From NCBI GenBank assembly GCA_963841695.1, contig CAWJDQ010000006.1, positions 1-64,000 of the forward strand: DNA of 64,000 bases, read 5' to 3'. Made by a program: the position numbers and the translations under genes. The stretch is from RYN-230 sp963841695. Lineage in GTDB: Bacteria; Actinomycetota; Actinomycetes; Streptosporangiales; Streptosporangiaceae. How positions within the stretch are numbered: the first letter of the stretch is position 1; each line of letters opens with the position of its first letter. Below the pieces are notes generated by a model that did not search any database, was not told where the DNA came from, and saw only the letters and a list, made by a program, of their open reading frames with translations. Positions 1 to 9,574 of the stretch are shown here, one piece after another.

Positions 1-33
1 GGCAGTTGACAGCCATATTGCCGTCATAGCACC

Positions 34-1569
34 ATGACACGCATGGCTCCTCCGGTGCAGACGGAGTACTTCGACGTCCTGATCGTGGGAGCCGGTATCT
101 CCGGAATCGACGCCGCATACCACGTTCAGCAGCGGTGCCCGGAGAAGAGCTTCCTCGTCCTCGAAGGGCTGGAGAGCTTCGGCGGCACCTGGCTCACGCA
201 GCGCTACCCCGGAATCCGCTCCGACAGTGATCTGTACACGTTCGGATACGGGTTCAAGCCGTGGACGGGACCACCAATCGCCGCCGCTTCCGCGATCCTT
301 TCCTATCTGGGTGAGGTTATCGACGATAACGGTCTGTCCGCGCATATCCGGTACCGGCACCGGATCGCTTCAGCGTCCTGGTCGAGCGACGCAAAGACGT
401 GGACGGTCGAGGCGACCAGAACTGACACCGGTGAGCGGTGCCGGTTCGCCACCAACTTCCTGTGGATGTGCCTGGGCTACTACCGCCACGGTGAAGGCTT
501 CACGCCAGACTGGCCGGGGCTGGACCGCTTCTCAGGACAGATCGTGCACCCCCAGACCTGGCCGGACCAGCTGGACCTGGCCGGGAAGAACGTCATCGTC
601 ATCGGCTCGGGGGCCACCGCGGCGACCCTGGTCCCGGCCATCGCCGCGGACTGCAAGCACGTCACCGTCGTGCAGCGCTCGCCGACTTACTATTTCTCGG
701 CGCCCAACTCCAACGAGGTGGCCGATATGCTCCGGGAACTTGAGATTCCCGAGGAGTGGGTGCACGAGATAGTCCGCCGGAAGGTGCTGCACGACCAGCA
801 GGCCATCATCCAATTGTCCTTCGACCAGCCCGAGTTCCTTAAAACCGAATTGATCAGGCTAGTGCGCGATCGCCTGCCTGCCGGTTACGACGTCGAGAAG
901 CATTTCACCCCGGACTACCGGCCGTGGCGTCAGCGAATCGCCCTCCTCCCGGACGGGGATCTGCTGGCCGCGATCTCGTCCGGGAATGTCACTATGGTCA
1001 CCGACGGGATCAAGGATTTCACCGAAGACGGCCTTGTCCTCATGGGCGGCGAGGAGCTGACCGCCGACGTCATCATCACCGCCACCGGGTTCAACCTCAG
1101 CGTCCTGGGCGACGTTGACATGATCATTGACGGCCAGCCGCTCGACCTGGCCGGCACCGTCACGTACCGCGGCGTGATGTTCACCGGCGTCCCGAACCTC
1201 GCCTGGACCTTCGGGTACTTCCGGGTGAGCTGGACGCTGCGGGCCGACCTGGTCAGCGATCTGGTCTGCCGTCTCCTTGAGCACCTGGCCGACCTGGGGG
1301 CCAGCCAGGTCACGCCGCACCTGCGGCCCGAGGATGCGGACATGCCGATCCGGCCCTGGTTTGACCCCGAGAACTTCAACCCCGGCTACATGATGCGCTC
1401 GATGGACCGGCTGCCCAGGAGCGGCGACAAGCCGGAGTGGCAGCACAGCCAGGACTACTGGACCGAGAAGGAACTGCTCCCGGGCGCCGATCTCGACGAC
1501 GGTTGCCTGATCTACGAACCCCGCACGGAAGAACCCGCGCGGGGTCACCCGCCAGAGCGGACGCGGTGA
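34..1569 (+). CDS. Baeyer-Villiger-type flavin monooxygenase
   Basis: A 511-residue class B flavoprotein monooxygenase that would use FAD, NADPH and O2 to oxygenate a ketone or a soft nucleophile in the cytoplasm. The FAD Rossmann motif GAGISG lies at residues 19-24, a second dinucleotide motif (IGSGATAA) near 190, and the BVMO fingerprint FxGxxxHxxxWP is matched exactly by FSGQIVHPQTWP at about 166-177. Length is normal for the family. The ATG at 34 is the first start seen; the upstream region is cut by the window edge. The gene stands alone, ending in a hairpin that overlaps its stop codon. The substrate cannot be deduced. Confidence 0.88.
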   Translation: MTRMAPPVQTEYFDVLIVGAGISGIDAAYHVQQRCPEKSFLVLEGLESFGGTWLTQRYPGIRSDSDLYTFGYGFKPWTGPPIAAASAILSYLGEVIDDNGLSAHIRYRHRIASASWSSDAKTWTVEATRTDTGERCRFATNFLWMCLGYYRHGEGFTPDWPGLDRFSGQIVHPQTWPDQLDLAGKNVIVIGSGATAATLVPAIAADCKHVTVVQRSPTYYFSAPNSNEVADMLRELEIPEEWVHEIVRRKVLHDQQAIIQLSFDQPEFLKTELIRLVRDRLPAGYDVEKHFTPDYRPWRQRIALLPDGDLLAAISSGNVTMVTDGIKDFTEDGLVLMGGEELTADVIITATGFNLSVLGDVDMIIDGQPLDLAGTVTYRGVMFTGVPNLAWTFGYFRVSWTLRADLVSDLVCRLLEHLADLGASQVTPHLRPEDADMPIRPWFDPENFNPGYMMRSMDRLPRSGDKPEWQHSQDYWTEKELLPGADLDDGCLIYEPRTEEPARGHPPERTR

Positions 1570-1597
1570 GCCCCAGCCCGGCGGGCTGGGGCTCACC
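1565..1597. terminator. Perfect 16-bp hairpin, probable bidirectional terminator
   Basis: Arms 1565-1580 and 1582-1597 are exact reverse complements around a single base (practical loop 3-5 nt), overlapping the monooxygenase stop. It sits between two convergent genes, so it could end both transcripts. There is no U-tract, as is common for actinobacterial terminators. Confidence 0.7.
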
Positions 1598-1630
1598 GCT
1601 GACCGGCTTACCGGCCCATCGGCCAGATGA

Positions 1631-2263
1631 TCAGCAGCCGTCGTAAGCAGCCCATGCGGCGCTGCCGGACTGCGCGTACTCCTTGGCGAACGCGGCGTTC
1701 TGCTCCGCGACCGACGCGTTCTCCGGCAGCCCGGAGAACCCGAGCGCCTGCCAGGTGGACGGCAGGAAGCCGTAGAGGCCGCCCGCGCCGCTGGAGGCGT
1801 TGACCGCCGCGGAGTTCCCGCCGCTCTCAGCCTGGATCACGCAGCTCTGGAAGCTGCCCGAGGCCCCGTTGTACACCGTCGTGACCTCCTGCGCGGGCGC
1901 GGCCGGGGTGGCCGCGACCGTGCTGGCCGGCGCCGAGAGGGGGGCCGGGGCGGGGGCCGCGGCCGGGATCGCCGCGAGCGCGGCGCGGTCGACCCCCCGC
2001 GAGACATGGTCCGAGTTGGGCACCCGGAGCCGCTCGCCTGCCTGGATCACCGACGGGTTACGCACCGTGTGCCGGTTGGCCCACCACAGGGCAGGCCAGC
2101 TGGCCGCACTGCCGAACTCATGCTGGCTGATCGAGCTCAGCGTGTCGCCGGCGTGCACGGTGGTGTAGTGGCTGGCGTGGTGAGCCGCCCCTGGATGCAG
2201 CGAAACCGTGACCGCGATCATGGTCTTAGCGGCCCCGCTACCTGCGATACTGAGAAACGACAT
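1631..2263 (-). CDS. Secreted LysM plus transglycosylase-like (Rpf-type) cell-wall protein
   Basis: A 210-residue exported peptidoglycan-binding protein. After a signal segment (about 1-30) comes a LysM domain (HYTTVHAGDTLSSIS to LRVPN, about 33-85), an Ala/Pro linker, and a C-terminal transglycosylase-like domain (about 130-210) with SCVIQAESGGN, where the Glu is the expected catalytic acid, and GLYGFLPSTWQ. This resembles resuscitation-promoting and LysM hydrolases of actinomycetes, which cut glycan strands during growth or spore germination. The ATG at 2263 is chosen because GGAGG lies about ten bases before it; upstream in-frame starts would overlap the leader hairpin. Confidence 0.85.
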   Translation of the reverse strand: MSFLSIAGSGAAKTMIAVTVSLHPGAAHHASHYTTVHAGDTLSSISQHEFGSAASWPALWWANRHTVRNPSVIQAGERLRVPNSDHVSRGVDRAALAAIPAAAPAPAPLSAPASTVAATPAAPAQEVTTVYNGASGSFQSCVIQAESGGNSAAVNASSGAGGLYGFLPSTWQALGFSGLPENASVAEQNAAFAKEYAQSGSAAWAAYDGC

Positions 2264-2298
2264 GGCTTTGCTACCTCCGAGGTTCGTTGCCATGCAAA

Positions 2299-2337
2299 GG
2301 CCCCGGCCGCGTGCTGCAATCACGCTTGGCCGGGGCC
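2299..2337 (-). promoter_or_regulatory. Leader hairpin upstream of the LysM/Rpf-like gene
   Basis: A strong GC stem (outer arms 2299-2308 and 2328-2337, inner GCGTG/CACGC pairing) is followed on the minus strand by TTT and lies between a 12-codon leader ORF and the gene. It looks like an intrinsic terminator or attenuator in the 5' leader. Actinobacterial rpf leaders often hold riboswitches, but I could not match a known aptamer here. Confidence 0.5.
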
Positions 2338-2344
2338 GCCTGAA

Positions 2345-2383
2345 CTAGTCGGCGATGACTGCGTGCATACCTCCCGTAGTCAT
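2345..2383 (-). CDS. Possible 12-residue leader peptide
   Basis: A tiny reading frame (MTTGGMHAVIAD then TAG) ends just before the leader hairpin of the LysM/Rpf-like gene. It contains an internal GGGAGG followed by ATG. The placement suits a leader peptide coupled to attenuation, but it may be chance. No homology can be judged at this size. Confidence 0.25.
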   Translation of the reverse strand: MTTGGMHAVIAD

Positions 2384-2769
2384 GTCGACTCCATTCAGTG
2401 ATCGGTGGATGATGCGTCGGCCACGGTAACCCGGATTTCTGGCCACGCCAAACAGAAACGGCCCAGGTCAGCGCCTCCCGCCCCGAATCGGCCCGCTGAT
2501 TGGCACGGAAATAGCCGGTCTGATCTGCGCCGATCTGCTTATGGCCAAAGATCGCCAAACCGGGCCGAGTGATTTACGCCACGAGGCGCCCGAGAGCACT
2601 CTGCTGTGACTTCTGGGGCTGGACGTGCTGATGTGAACAGCACGGCACGCGGCCCGGGGCCCGGGTTCGCGGCCCCGGCGAAGGGCGGGACAGCCCGACA
2701 GGAACCTATCCCGGAAGCTGCCGGCCGAAACCGCTGAAACCGGGCCAAACCTCGTACCGGAGCCCGGGG
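2384..2769. other. Non-coding stretch upstream of the LysM/Rpf-like gene
   Basis: About 390 bases lie between two minus-strand genes. The part from roughly 2384 to 2560 is comparatively AT-rich and is the likely promoter and long 5' leader of the LysM/Rpf-like gene. Reading frames here lack protein-like composition. I see no confident -10/-35 pair or known riboswitch. Confidence 0.4.
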
Positions 2770-3315
2770 TCAGTCGATCCAGTAGCGGCGTACCCGCGGT
2801 CGGCGGCCGGCGATGGCAACGACCGAGTCGAGCCGCCCGCCGCACGCTTCGATGACCGTGCTCGAACCGGTGTTGTCCTCGCTGCAGGTCACCAGGACCC
2901 GGCCGACCCCGTTGGACCGGGCGATGACCAGGCTCTGCCGGAGTATCTCGGTCGCGTGGCCACGCCGCCGATGCCCGGGAAGAACGCAGTAGCCGATGTG
3001 GCCGCCCTCCAGGGCGAGGAAGGCGTTGAGCTCGTGCCGGATGGACGCCCGGCCGACGATCTGTCCCGCGACGTCGGCGACCAGGAACGTCGCGGGTACC
3101 CGGCCGGCGGGCAGGCTCACCCCGAGGCGATGCTCCTGCAGCGTCTTCAGGTACGTGTCCCACGCCATGCCCGGCTCGAGGCCCAGGCCGAACGTGAATC
3201 CTTCCTCCGCCATCACCCGGCCAGCCTCCCGGAACGCTCCCTCGTCAGCGGGCCGAGGCGGCCGGAGGCGGAGTGCCGGGCCCGGCCCGCGCCGGGCTGT
3301 CGTCTCAGTAACCAC
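2770..3315 (-). CDS. GNAT-family N-acetyltransferase
   Basis: A 181-residue acetyl-CoA-dependent acetyltransferase. The acetyl-CoA-binding motif A is clear in HIGYCVLPGHRRRGHATEIL (about 106-125), with the R/QxxGxG/A signature as RRRGHA. The preceding strand (FLVADVAGQIVGRASI) and the following SEDNTGSSTVIEACGGR also match the fold, the latter as in RimJ/RimL-like members. It is a single gene between the LysM leader and a divergent VOC gene. The substrate (small amine, antibiotic or N-terminus) cannot be told. Confidence 0.85.
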   Translation of the reverse strand: MVTETTARRGPGPALRLRPPRPADEGAFREAGRVMAEEGFTFGLGLEPGMAWDTYLKTLQEHRLGVSLPAGRVPATFLVADVAGQIVGRASIRHELNAFLALEGGHIGYCVLPGHRRRGHATEILRQSLVIARSNGVGRVLVTCSEDNTGSSTVIEACGGRLDSVVAIAGRRPRVRRYWID

Positions 3316-3431
3316 CGGATCACGCTAGCCAGGCCGGTCCAGCCGGACCAGTCATTTATCCGCGACCCCTAGCGGCCCGTGCCCTGGGGTAACCGGCCGG
3401 GCACAGGCCGGAGCGAGGCTAGGATCGCAGC

Positions 3432-3782
3432 GTGATCACCGGCGTGCACGCGATCGTGTTCTCGCCCCGGGCCGAGCAGGTCCGGGCGTTCTTCAAGGAC
3501 GTGCTCGGCCTGTCGTCGGTTGACGCGGGCGGCGGGTGGCTGATTTTCGCCCTTCCCCCGGCCGAGCTGGCGGTGCATCCCGCTGACAGCGCCGGCCGCC
3601 ATGAGCTCTACCTGATGTGTGACGACATCCAGGCCACGCTCACCGAACTGCGCGGCAAAGGGGTCGAGGTCGCGCAGGATGTCACTGATCAGGGCTGGGG
3701 GCTGCTGGCCGCGATCCGCCTGCCGGACGGCTCGGAATTCCCCTTTTACCAGCCGCGGCACCCTTCCCCGCTGCCGCCGTGA
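3432..3782 (+). CDS. VOC-fold (glyoxalase/bleomycin-resistance-like) protein
   Basis: A 116-residue vicinal-oxygen-chelate protein. It begins HAIVFSPRAEQVRAFFKDVLGL, the classic first beta-alpha unit, and ends in LAAIRLPDGSEFPFYQP, the usual last strand (PDG...YxP). One VOC module is present, so a homodimer is expected. The start is GTG, placed directly before the conserved first strand. Members bind metals or small hydrophobic ligands; a defined reaction cannot be assigned. Confidence 0.85.
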   Translation: MITGVHAIVFSPRAEQVRAFFKDVLGLSSVDAGGGWLIFALPPAELAVHPADSAGRHELYLMCDDIQATLTELRGKGVEVAQDVTDQGWGLLAAIRLPDGSEFPFYQPRHPSPLPP

Positions 3783-3815
3783 CCGGTGCCTGATCCGGCC
3801 GCACCCGGTGCCGGG

Positions 3816-5499
3816 TTATGAGCCCACGGCGTGCGGGACCTTGCCCTTCGCTCCGAGTTTGTAGGCGATGATCAGCGGCTGTTCCCCGGCCGACGCCGCG
3901 ACGCCGGCTCCCACGATGACGTAGTCACCGTCGATGGTCGACCGGAGCGTTGGTTCCGGCGGACAGCGCCGTCTTCAGCAGGATCGCGCCGGTGGCGGCG
4001 TTGAACGCGTACAGGTCACCGTGGTAGGTCGTGGTGAACACGACGTTGTTGGTGACCGCGGCGGCGCCGTACGGTGATGAGGGGAGCTCGTCGTCCCATT
4101 CGATCTTTCCGGTGTCCTGGTTGACCGCGACCATCTCGCCGGTCGCCTTGGGGATAGAGGCCTCGAACGCCGGGGAGCTTTCCGCCGTGCCCTTCACCGA
4201 GAGCGGCACGGCGAGGTTGTTGACGGCGGCGAACGTCGTCGATCCGTTGGTGGCCAGCTGGGACTCGACGCCGCCGAACACGCCGGGCTCGAGGTCGAAC
4301 TTGGCGGGCAGCGGGATGGGTGAGGCCGGCGTGGCGTTTTCGGTGAGCAGCCCGGCGTCGCTCGGGCCCGCTGTGCACGCCGACCGGGAGCTTCCACAGC
4401 AGCTTGCCGGTCTGCGCGCTGAGCTCGATCAGGATGCCGGCCTTGCCGCCGTCGATCACCACCGGCTGCCCGTGCGCGGTGGTGAGCACCGGCGAGTTCT
4501 GCAGGTCCCAGTCGAACAGGTCGTGCGGGGTGAGCTGGTAGTACCACAGCAGCTTGCCCTGCGGGCTCAGCTTCACCACCGAGTCGGTGTACAGGTCCGG
4601 GCCCGGCCGGCTGGTTCCCCACGGATAGCCGTGCGGCCAGCCGGTCTGGGCGATCGGGCCGGGGTTGGCGATGCCGAGGTAGAGGTTGCCCTGGCTGTCG
4701 AACGACGGCGGATCCCACAGGCCGCCGCCGGAGTTGATGCCCGGCTTCCCCCACAGGTTCTGCACCTCGTCCCAGGACCATTCCGGCGCGCCGGTCCGGG
4801 CGTTCAGCGCCCACAGGATCCCCTTGCCGCCGCCGAGGTACTCGCCCACGGTCGGGTTGACCGGCACGGTCGACACGTACACGGTGCCGTCGTTGTAGCC
4901 GGGGGCCATGTCGATGCCCTCGTGATCGTTGCCGATCAGCGTCCGGCTCCACAGCTGCCTGCCGGTGGCCGCCGAGAGGGCGACCGCGGCGTGGTTGGTC
5001 GCCGCGTACACGGTGCCGCCGGCCACGTTGACGCCGTCCGGGCCGCCGTTGGGCGAGCTGTAGTTGTGCGCCCACAGGACCTTGCCGGTGGCGAGCCTGA
5101 TCGCCATCACGTTCGACTCCAGATCCTGCGTGTACACCACGCCGTTCACCACGACCGGCGTCGTCGCGTAACCGTCGGTCAAGCTGCGGCGCGGCGGCGC
5201 CCGTCGACTCGATCGGCACGCACCACGCCACGCCCAGCTTCGCAGACATTCGAGCTGGTGATCGCGCTGGCGACATCCCGGGTGTTCTGCAGGTTGCCGC
5301 CCGGCAGCGTCCAGGCCGCCGCGACCGCCGGATTAGCCGGGCCGCCCGGCGCAGTACCGGCCTGGCCCGCGGCCGCGTGCCTGGCGAAACAGCTGGCCAC
5401 GTCCGGGTGGCTGGTGCTCCCGCAGCCGGCGACGGCCAGGCTCGCGGCGACCAGCAGGGTCACGCTGGTCACTGCGGTCCGCTTCACGAAACACCTCAT
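3816..5499 (-). pseudogene. Frameshifted PQQ-binding-like beta-propeller lipoprotein
   Basis: Pieces in three frames rebuild one quinoprotein-type beta-propeller: a lipoprotein signal (VTLLVAASLAVAGC) at the N-terminus, then WTLPGGNLQNTRDVASAI, repeated blades such as VYTQDLESNVMAIRLATGKVLWAH and GDLYAFNAATGAILL, and a terminal YVIVGAG...LIIAYKLGAKG ending at TAA (3816). Shifts lie near 5245, 5180, 4363 and 3935. Intact homologues are extracellular PQQ/BamB-like proteins or alcohol-dehydrogenase-like propellers. The N-terminal part carries two cysteines but no haem motif. As written, no full-length protein can be made; indel error is possible. Confidence 0.75.
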
Positions 5500-5597
5500 T
5501 GGCTCATCTCCCCCGTGGCGGACAGGTGGGCGCGTGCGCGACCGGCCGATGTTCCGGCCCTGGGTCTCAGGCTCGCCGGCCTGCCAGGTCCGGGACA

Positions 5598-5612
5598 GGG
5601 GTCAATTCACCC
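5598..5612. promoter_or_regulatory. Palindrome shared with the AfsR/LuxR regulator promoter
   Basis: GGGTCAATTCACCC lies about 100 bases before the PQQ-propeller start and is a near copy of GGGTGATTTCACCC at 8238-8251, upstream of the regulator gene. Both are near-perfect inverted repeats. They may be operators for the same protein. Confidence 0.35.
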
Positions 5613-5713
5613 CTCTTGCCGCGGGGCCCCGGCCCGGCGGTCCGACCCGCACCGCCGTGGACCCGCGCGGCGGCCCGGCTGGGCGGGCTGCCCGCTGGGC
5701 AGACCCGGCTGAG

Positions 5714-8171
5714 CTAGACCAGGCCGGCCCGGAGAGCGAGGCGGGTGAGGTCGGCGCGGCGGCGGCATCCGGTCTTGTCGCGGATGCGGTCCAGATGCGA
5801 GCTGACCGTGCGCACGCTGATGAACAGCTGGGCGGCGATCTGCGCGTCGGTGCGCCCCTGCGCGACCAGGGTGACCAGCTCCCGTTCCCGGGGGCTGAGC
5901 CGTTCCGGCCCCGGTGCCGCGGCCGGCGACTGCGGGCCCGCGGTGAGCATGAGGGCGTACTCGGCCGCGGTGGCCAGGCTCATCGCCTGGCCACGGTCCT
6001 CGGCCGCTCGCGTCTGAGCCGGCCCGAGCGCCCGGCGGGCCTCGTGCAGGGGCGCCTGCCGCTGGAACCAGCCTTCGGGCATATCCGGGTGTGTGGGCAC
6101 GGAGAACCCTTCGTGCCCCTGGAGCATGACCACCGCGGCCCAGATGGTGACGGCCTCGGCGCAGCGCCCGGTCATCGCGCACAGGTAGCCGCAGCAGTCC
6201 AGGTCATCGAGCAGCCTGGCCCGGCCCCCGGTCCGCAAGGCGGTCTGGAGTCCTTCCCGCAGGTGCGCCGCGGCGTCCTCGAAATGGCCCGCGTTCAGGT
6301 CCAGGACGACCATCTTCTCCAGCAGGTTTCCCAGGCTCCACAAGTCCCCCGCGTCCCGGGCCCCGGCCAGCCCCGCCCGGCAAATCCGCTCGGCGGCGGC
6401 CGGGTCGTCGGCCTCGATCAGCACCGTCACCAGGATGTGGCCGCACATCCGGGCCATCGGGCCGTGCTTGTCCGCCGTGATCCGCTCGCCCTGCCGGGCC
6501 AGCTGCACGGCGCCGACGCGGTCACCCGCCACGCAGGCGACCAGGCCGAGGACCGCCAGGGCCAGCGCCTCGTCAAGCGGGTGGCCACCCTTCCGGGCCA
6601 GGGCCACAGACCGGCGGGCATCGTTGGCCGCCTCGCCGATCCGGCCCATGGTCAGCAAGGTCGCCGACCGGCCACTCAGGGACCTGGCCAGCAGCGGGAT
6701 GGGCCCGCGGTCCCCGAGGGCGTCACGGACCGCGGTGAAGTGGCGCAGCGCCCCGGCCGGATCGGCAGTATCCAGCGAGGCCTGCCCGAGCCAGGTGTGC
6801 CCGAGGCACCACGCGTCGCTGCCCGGCGGCGGCGCGGTCGACGGCCTCGCGCAGCAGCGGCGCCTGAGCCGTGAGCCGGCCCCGGACCTGCCACCACCAC
6901 GCCAGCGCGGCCGCCAGCCGGGGCGCCACGGCTGCGTCGTGACCCAGGGCCCATTCGAGTACCTGGCGCAAGGTGGCGTCCTCAGCATCCAGCCACCGGG
7001 CCGCGGCCACCTCGCCGGTGCCGGCCGTGAGCCCCGCCATCGCGTCCTCGGCCACCCGCAGCGCGTACCCGGCCAGCGCCGACGCGACCGCCTCACCCTC
7101 GCCGGCCTCGGCCAGCAGCCCCGTCCCGTAGGCCCGCAGCGTCTCCAGCATCACATACCGGGACCGGCCATCCAGGCCGGCCCGCGGCGGGACCAGCAGC
7201 GAGCAGTCCACCAGATGCAGCACGGCCGGGCTGGAGCCAGCCCCCGCGACTGCCTCGGCCCCCTCCAGCGTGAACGGCCCCGGGAACACCGACACCGCCC
7301 GGAACACCCGCTGCTCCCGTTCATCCAGCAGCCGGTAACTCCACTCCACGGTGGCCGCCAGCGACCGCTGCCGGCCTGCCGCGAGCCGGTCCCCTGCCTC
7401 CAGCAGGGTGAACCCGTCATCGATCCGGTCCAGCAGCTGGGCCACGCCCAGCGCCTCGACCCGCGCCGCGGCGAGCTCGATCGCCAGCGGCATCCCGTCC
7501 AGCCGCGCCACCAGCCGCGCGACCACCGGCGTGGTCTCCCCATCCAGCGCGAAGCTCACGTCAGCCCGGCGGGCCCGGTCCGCGAACAGGGCCACCGCCT
7601 CCGACCCGTCCGGATCCGCCGGGTTATCCCGGTCCGGCAGGGTCAGCGGCGCGAGCCGGTACCGCGCCTCCCCGGCTATCCGCAGCGGCTCCCGGCTGGT
7701 GGCCAGCACCCGCACGTCATCGGCGCCGAGCAGCAGCCGGCCGCACAATTCCGCCGCCGCGCCGATCACATGCTCGCAGTTATCCAGCACCAGCAGGAGC
7801 TGCCGCTGGGCCAGCGCGTGGACCAGCGCATCGGTCCCGGCCCGCGCGGGCAGGTCGCGGAGGCCCAGGGCCGCCGCCACCGTCGCCGCGACCTGCGCTG
7901 GGTCCCGCACTGCCGCCAGTTCCGCCAGCCACACCCCGTCAGCGAACCGGCCGGCCACCTGCTTGGCGACTTCGCCAGCCAGCCGTGTCTTCCCGGCACC
8001 CCCGGGCCCGGTCAGCGTTACCAGGCGATACTGACCCAGCTGGCCGGCCACCCCGTCCACGACCACGGCGCGGCCCACGAAACTGGTCAGTGCGCCCGGA
8101 AAGCCGTGCACGCCTCGCGCCGCGTCGGCCACCGCAGACCGCTCCACAGCGCTCACCATAACCACGGCCAC
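5714..8171 (-). pseudogene. AfsR/LuxR-type ATPase transcription regulator (one frameshift)
   Basis: About 810 residues in two frames joined near 6825. The N-terminal half is a STAND-type ATPase: FVGR, Walker A GPGGAGKTRLA, Walker B LLLVLDNCEHV, sensor VLATSREPLRIAGE, GMPLAIELAAARV. The middle is TPR-like helices. The C-terminus is a LuxR HTH (LSPRERELVTLVAQGRTDAQIAAQLFISVRTVSSHLDRIRDK). Such regulators integrate a ligand with ATP turnover and activate nearby genes. It lies upstream of the PQQ-propeller gene on the same strand and both promoters share a palindrome. The shift is consistent with one extra C after a GGG. Confidence 0.85.
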
Positions 8172-8237
8172 CGCTGCGGTACAGCATCATCCGGCTGCGG
8201 CCCGGTCATGGTGGCCGGCCAGGCACCCCCGCGACGT

Positions 8238-8251
8238 GGGTGATTTCACCC
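8238..8251. promoter_or_regulatory. Perfect inverted repeat upstream of the AfsR/LuxR-type gene
   Basis: GGGTGA-TT-TCACCC sits between the divergently read regulator (start 8171) and the small gene at 8370. A close copy is found at 5598-5612. It is a candidate autoregulatory operator. Confidence 0.4.
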
Positions 8252-8369
8252 CGGCCGTGACCCTGCGGAAAGCGGGGTCACCCGACCCCTGCCGCGGACC
8301 TGGCCGGGCGGGTGAACCTGTGGCTGAGGGCCGGAACACCGGCCAGTTCCGAGAGAACAGGACAAGGCA

Positions 8370-8561
8370 ATGTCCGCGCAACTTACTCACCAGGTGACTC
8401 AGACCAGGACCCCACAGCTCGCTGCCCCGGCCCGGCGCGGAGGGCTCCGGGGAGCGTGGCACCGGATCCGCCTGGCCGCTGCGGAGACGAACTACGCGTC
8501 CCGGCGGATCGTCGAGCTCCAGGCTCCCTGGGTCGTTGACGGCCAGTGGCACCGCAGGTAA
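8370..8561 (+). CDS. Small conserved-looking hypothetical protein
   Basis: A 63-residue basic protein (ending ETNYASRRIVELQAPWVVDGQWHRR) with a plausible CAAGG ribosome site before the ATG. Its stop lies 11 bases before the GTG of the next gene, so the two form a unit. The W/R-rich C-terminal pattern looks like a conserved small actinobacterial protein, but I cannot name the family. No membrane segment or metal motif is seen. Confidence 0.6.
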   Translation: MSAQLTHQVTQTRTPQLAAPARRGGLRGAWHRIRLAAAETNYASRRIVELQAPWVVDGQWHRR

Positions 8562-8572
8562 GGATCGTGGCT

Positions 8573-9547
8573 GTGGACTCCTTCGCGGGCAAGCTCGCGG
8601 TAGTGACCGGCGGTGGTTCCGGGATGGGCCGCGAGCTTGTCCGCCAGCTGGCGGCCCAGGGATGCTCGGTCGCGGCCTGCGACCTGAACACCGACGCCGT
8701 CACGGTGACCGCGGCCACCGCGTCGGCGGCCGCCGTACCCGAGGTCCGGGTGACCAGCCACACCTGTGATGTCTCCGATGAGACACAGGTCCTGCGGTTC
8801 CGCGACGAGGTGCTGGCGGAGCACGACAGCGATCACGTCAACCTGGTGTTCAGCAACGCGGGCATCGGCGGCGGCGAAAGCTTCATCACCGGCCGCCGGG
8901 AGGTGTGGGAACGCACGTTCGCCATCGACTGGCAGGGCGTGTATTACTGCGCCCGGGTGTTCCTGCCGCTGCTGATCGCGAGCACCGAGGGCGTCCTGGT
9001 CAACACCAGCAGCGTGAACGGCTTCTGGGCGTCACTGGGCCCGGGCGTGCCGCAGACCGCCTACAGCACGGCCAAGTTCGCCGTGCGGGGCTTTTCCGAG
9101 GCGCTCATCGAAGACCTGCGCACCCATGCGCCGCACGTCCGGGTGGCGGTCGTGCTGCCGGGGCACGTGGGCACCGACATCATCGCGAACAGCCTGCGCG
9201 CCCGGGGCCTGCCGGAGCCCGGGCAGCTGAGCGACGCCCAGCTGGAGGAGCTCATCCCGGCCGACGCGCGGGCCAGGCTGATCGAGGCCGGCCTGCTGGC
9301 CGAGGACGTGTCAGCCACGGAGCTGCGCCAGATGCTCGTGCAGGCCAACGCAGACTTCCGGGATAAGGCGCCGGTCAGTGCGGCTGAGGCGGCGACCATC
9401 ATCCTCGAGGGGGTCCGGGCCGGAAGCTGGCGGATCCTGGTCGGCGAGGACGCCGCGATGATCGACGCCGCGGTGCGGGCGAAGCCCGAGGCCGCCTACG
9501 ACTACGCCGAGCTGTTCCCGAAGCAGGGGGATGCCGGAACCGGTTGA
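8573..9547 (+). CDS. Short-chain dehydrogenase/reductase
   Basis: A 324-residue NAD(P)-dependent SDR of the classical type. It shows the cofactor motif TGGGSGMG (12-19), the NAG motif in SNAGIGG, the catalytic Ser in NTSSVNG and YSTAK with Tyr164 and Lys168. The C-terminus is longer than in basic SDRs. GTG at 8573 is chosen for its spacing of about nine bases from GGTAAGGA; GTG at 8567 is an alternative. It is transcribed with the 63-residue gene upstream. The substrate is unknown, but could be a lipid or xenobiotic alcohol. Confidence 0.87.
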   Translation: MDSFAGKLAVVTGGGSGMGRELVRQLAAQGCSVAACDLNTDAVTVTAATASAAAVPEVRVTSHTCDVSDETQVLRFRDEVLAEHDSDHVNLVFSNAGIGGGESFITGRREVWERTFAIDWQGVYYCARVFLPLLIASTEGVLVNTSSVNGFWASLGPGVPQTAYSTAKFAVRGFSEALIEDLRTHAPHVRVAVVLPGHVGTDIIANSLRARGLPEPGQLSDAQLEELIPADARARLIEAGLLAEDVSATELRQMLVQANADFRDKAPVSAAEAATIILEGVRAGSWRILVGEDAAMIDAAVRAKPEAAYDYAELFPKQGDAGTG

Positions 9548-9574
9548 TCCGCCCGCGCCGGCCGGGCCGGGTCC

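Noticed and set aside
4031..6874. 947-residue plus-strand frame
   Set aside because: Antisense to the PQQ-propeller and AfsR/LuxR-type genes, which have clear domains; long shadow frames are expected at this GC content.
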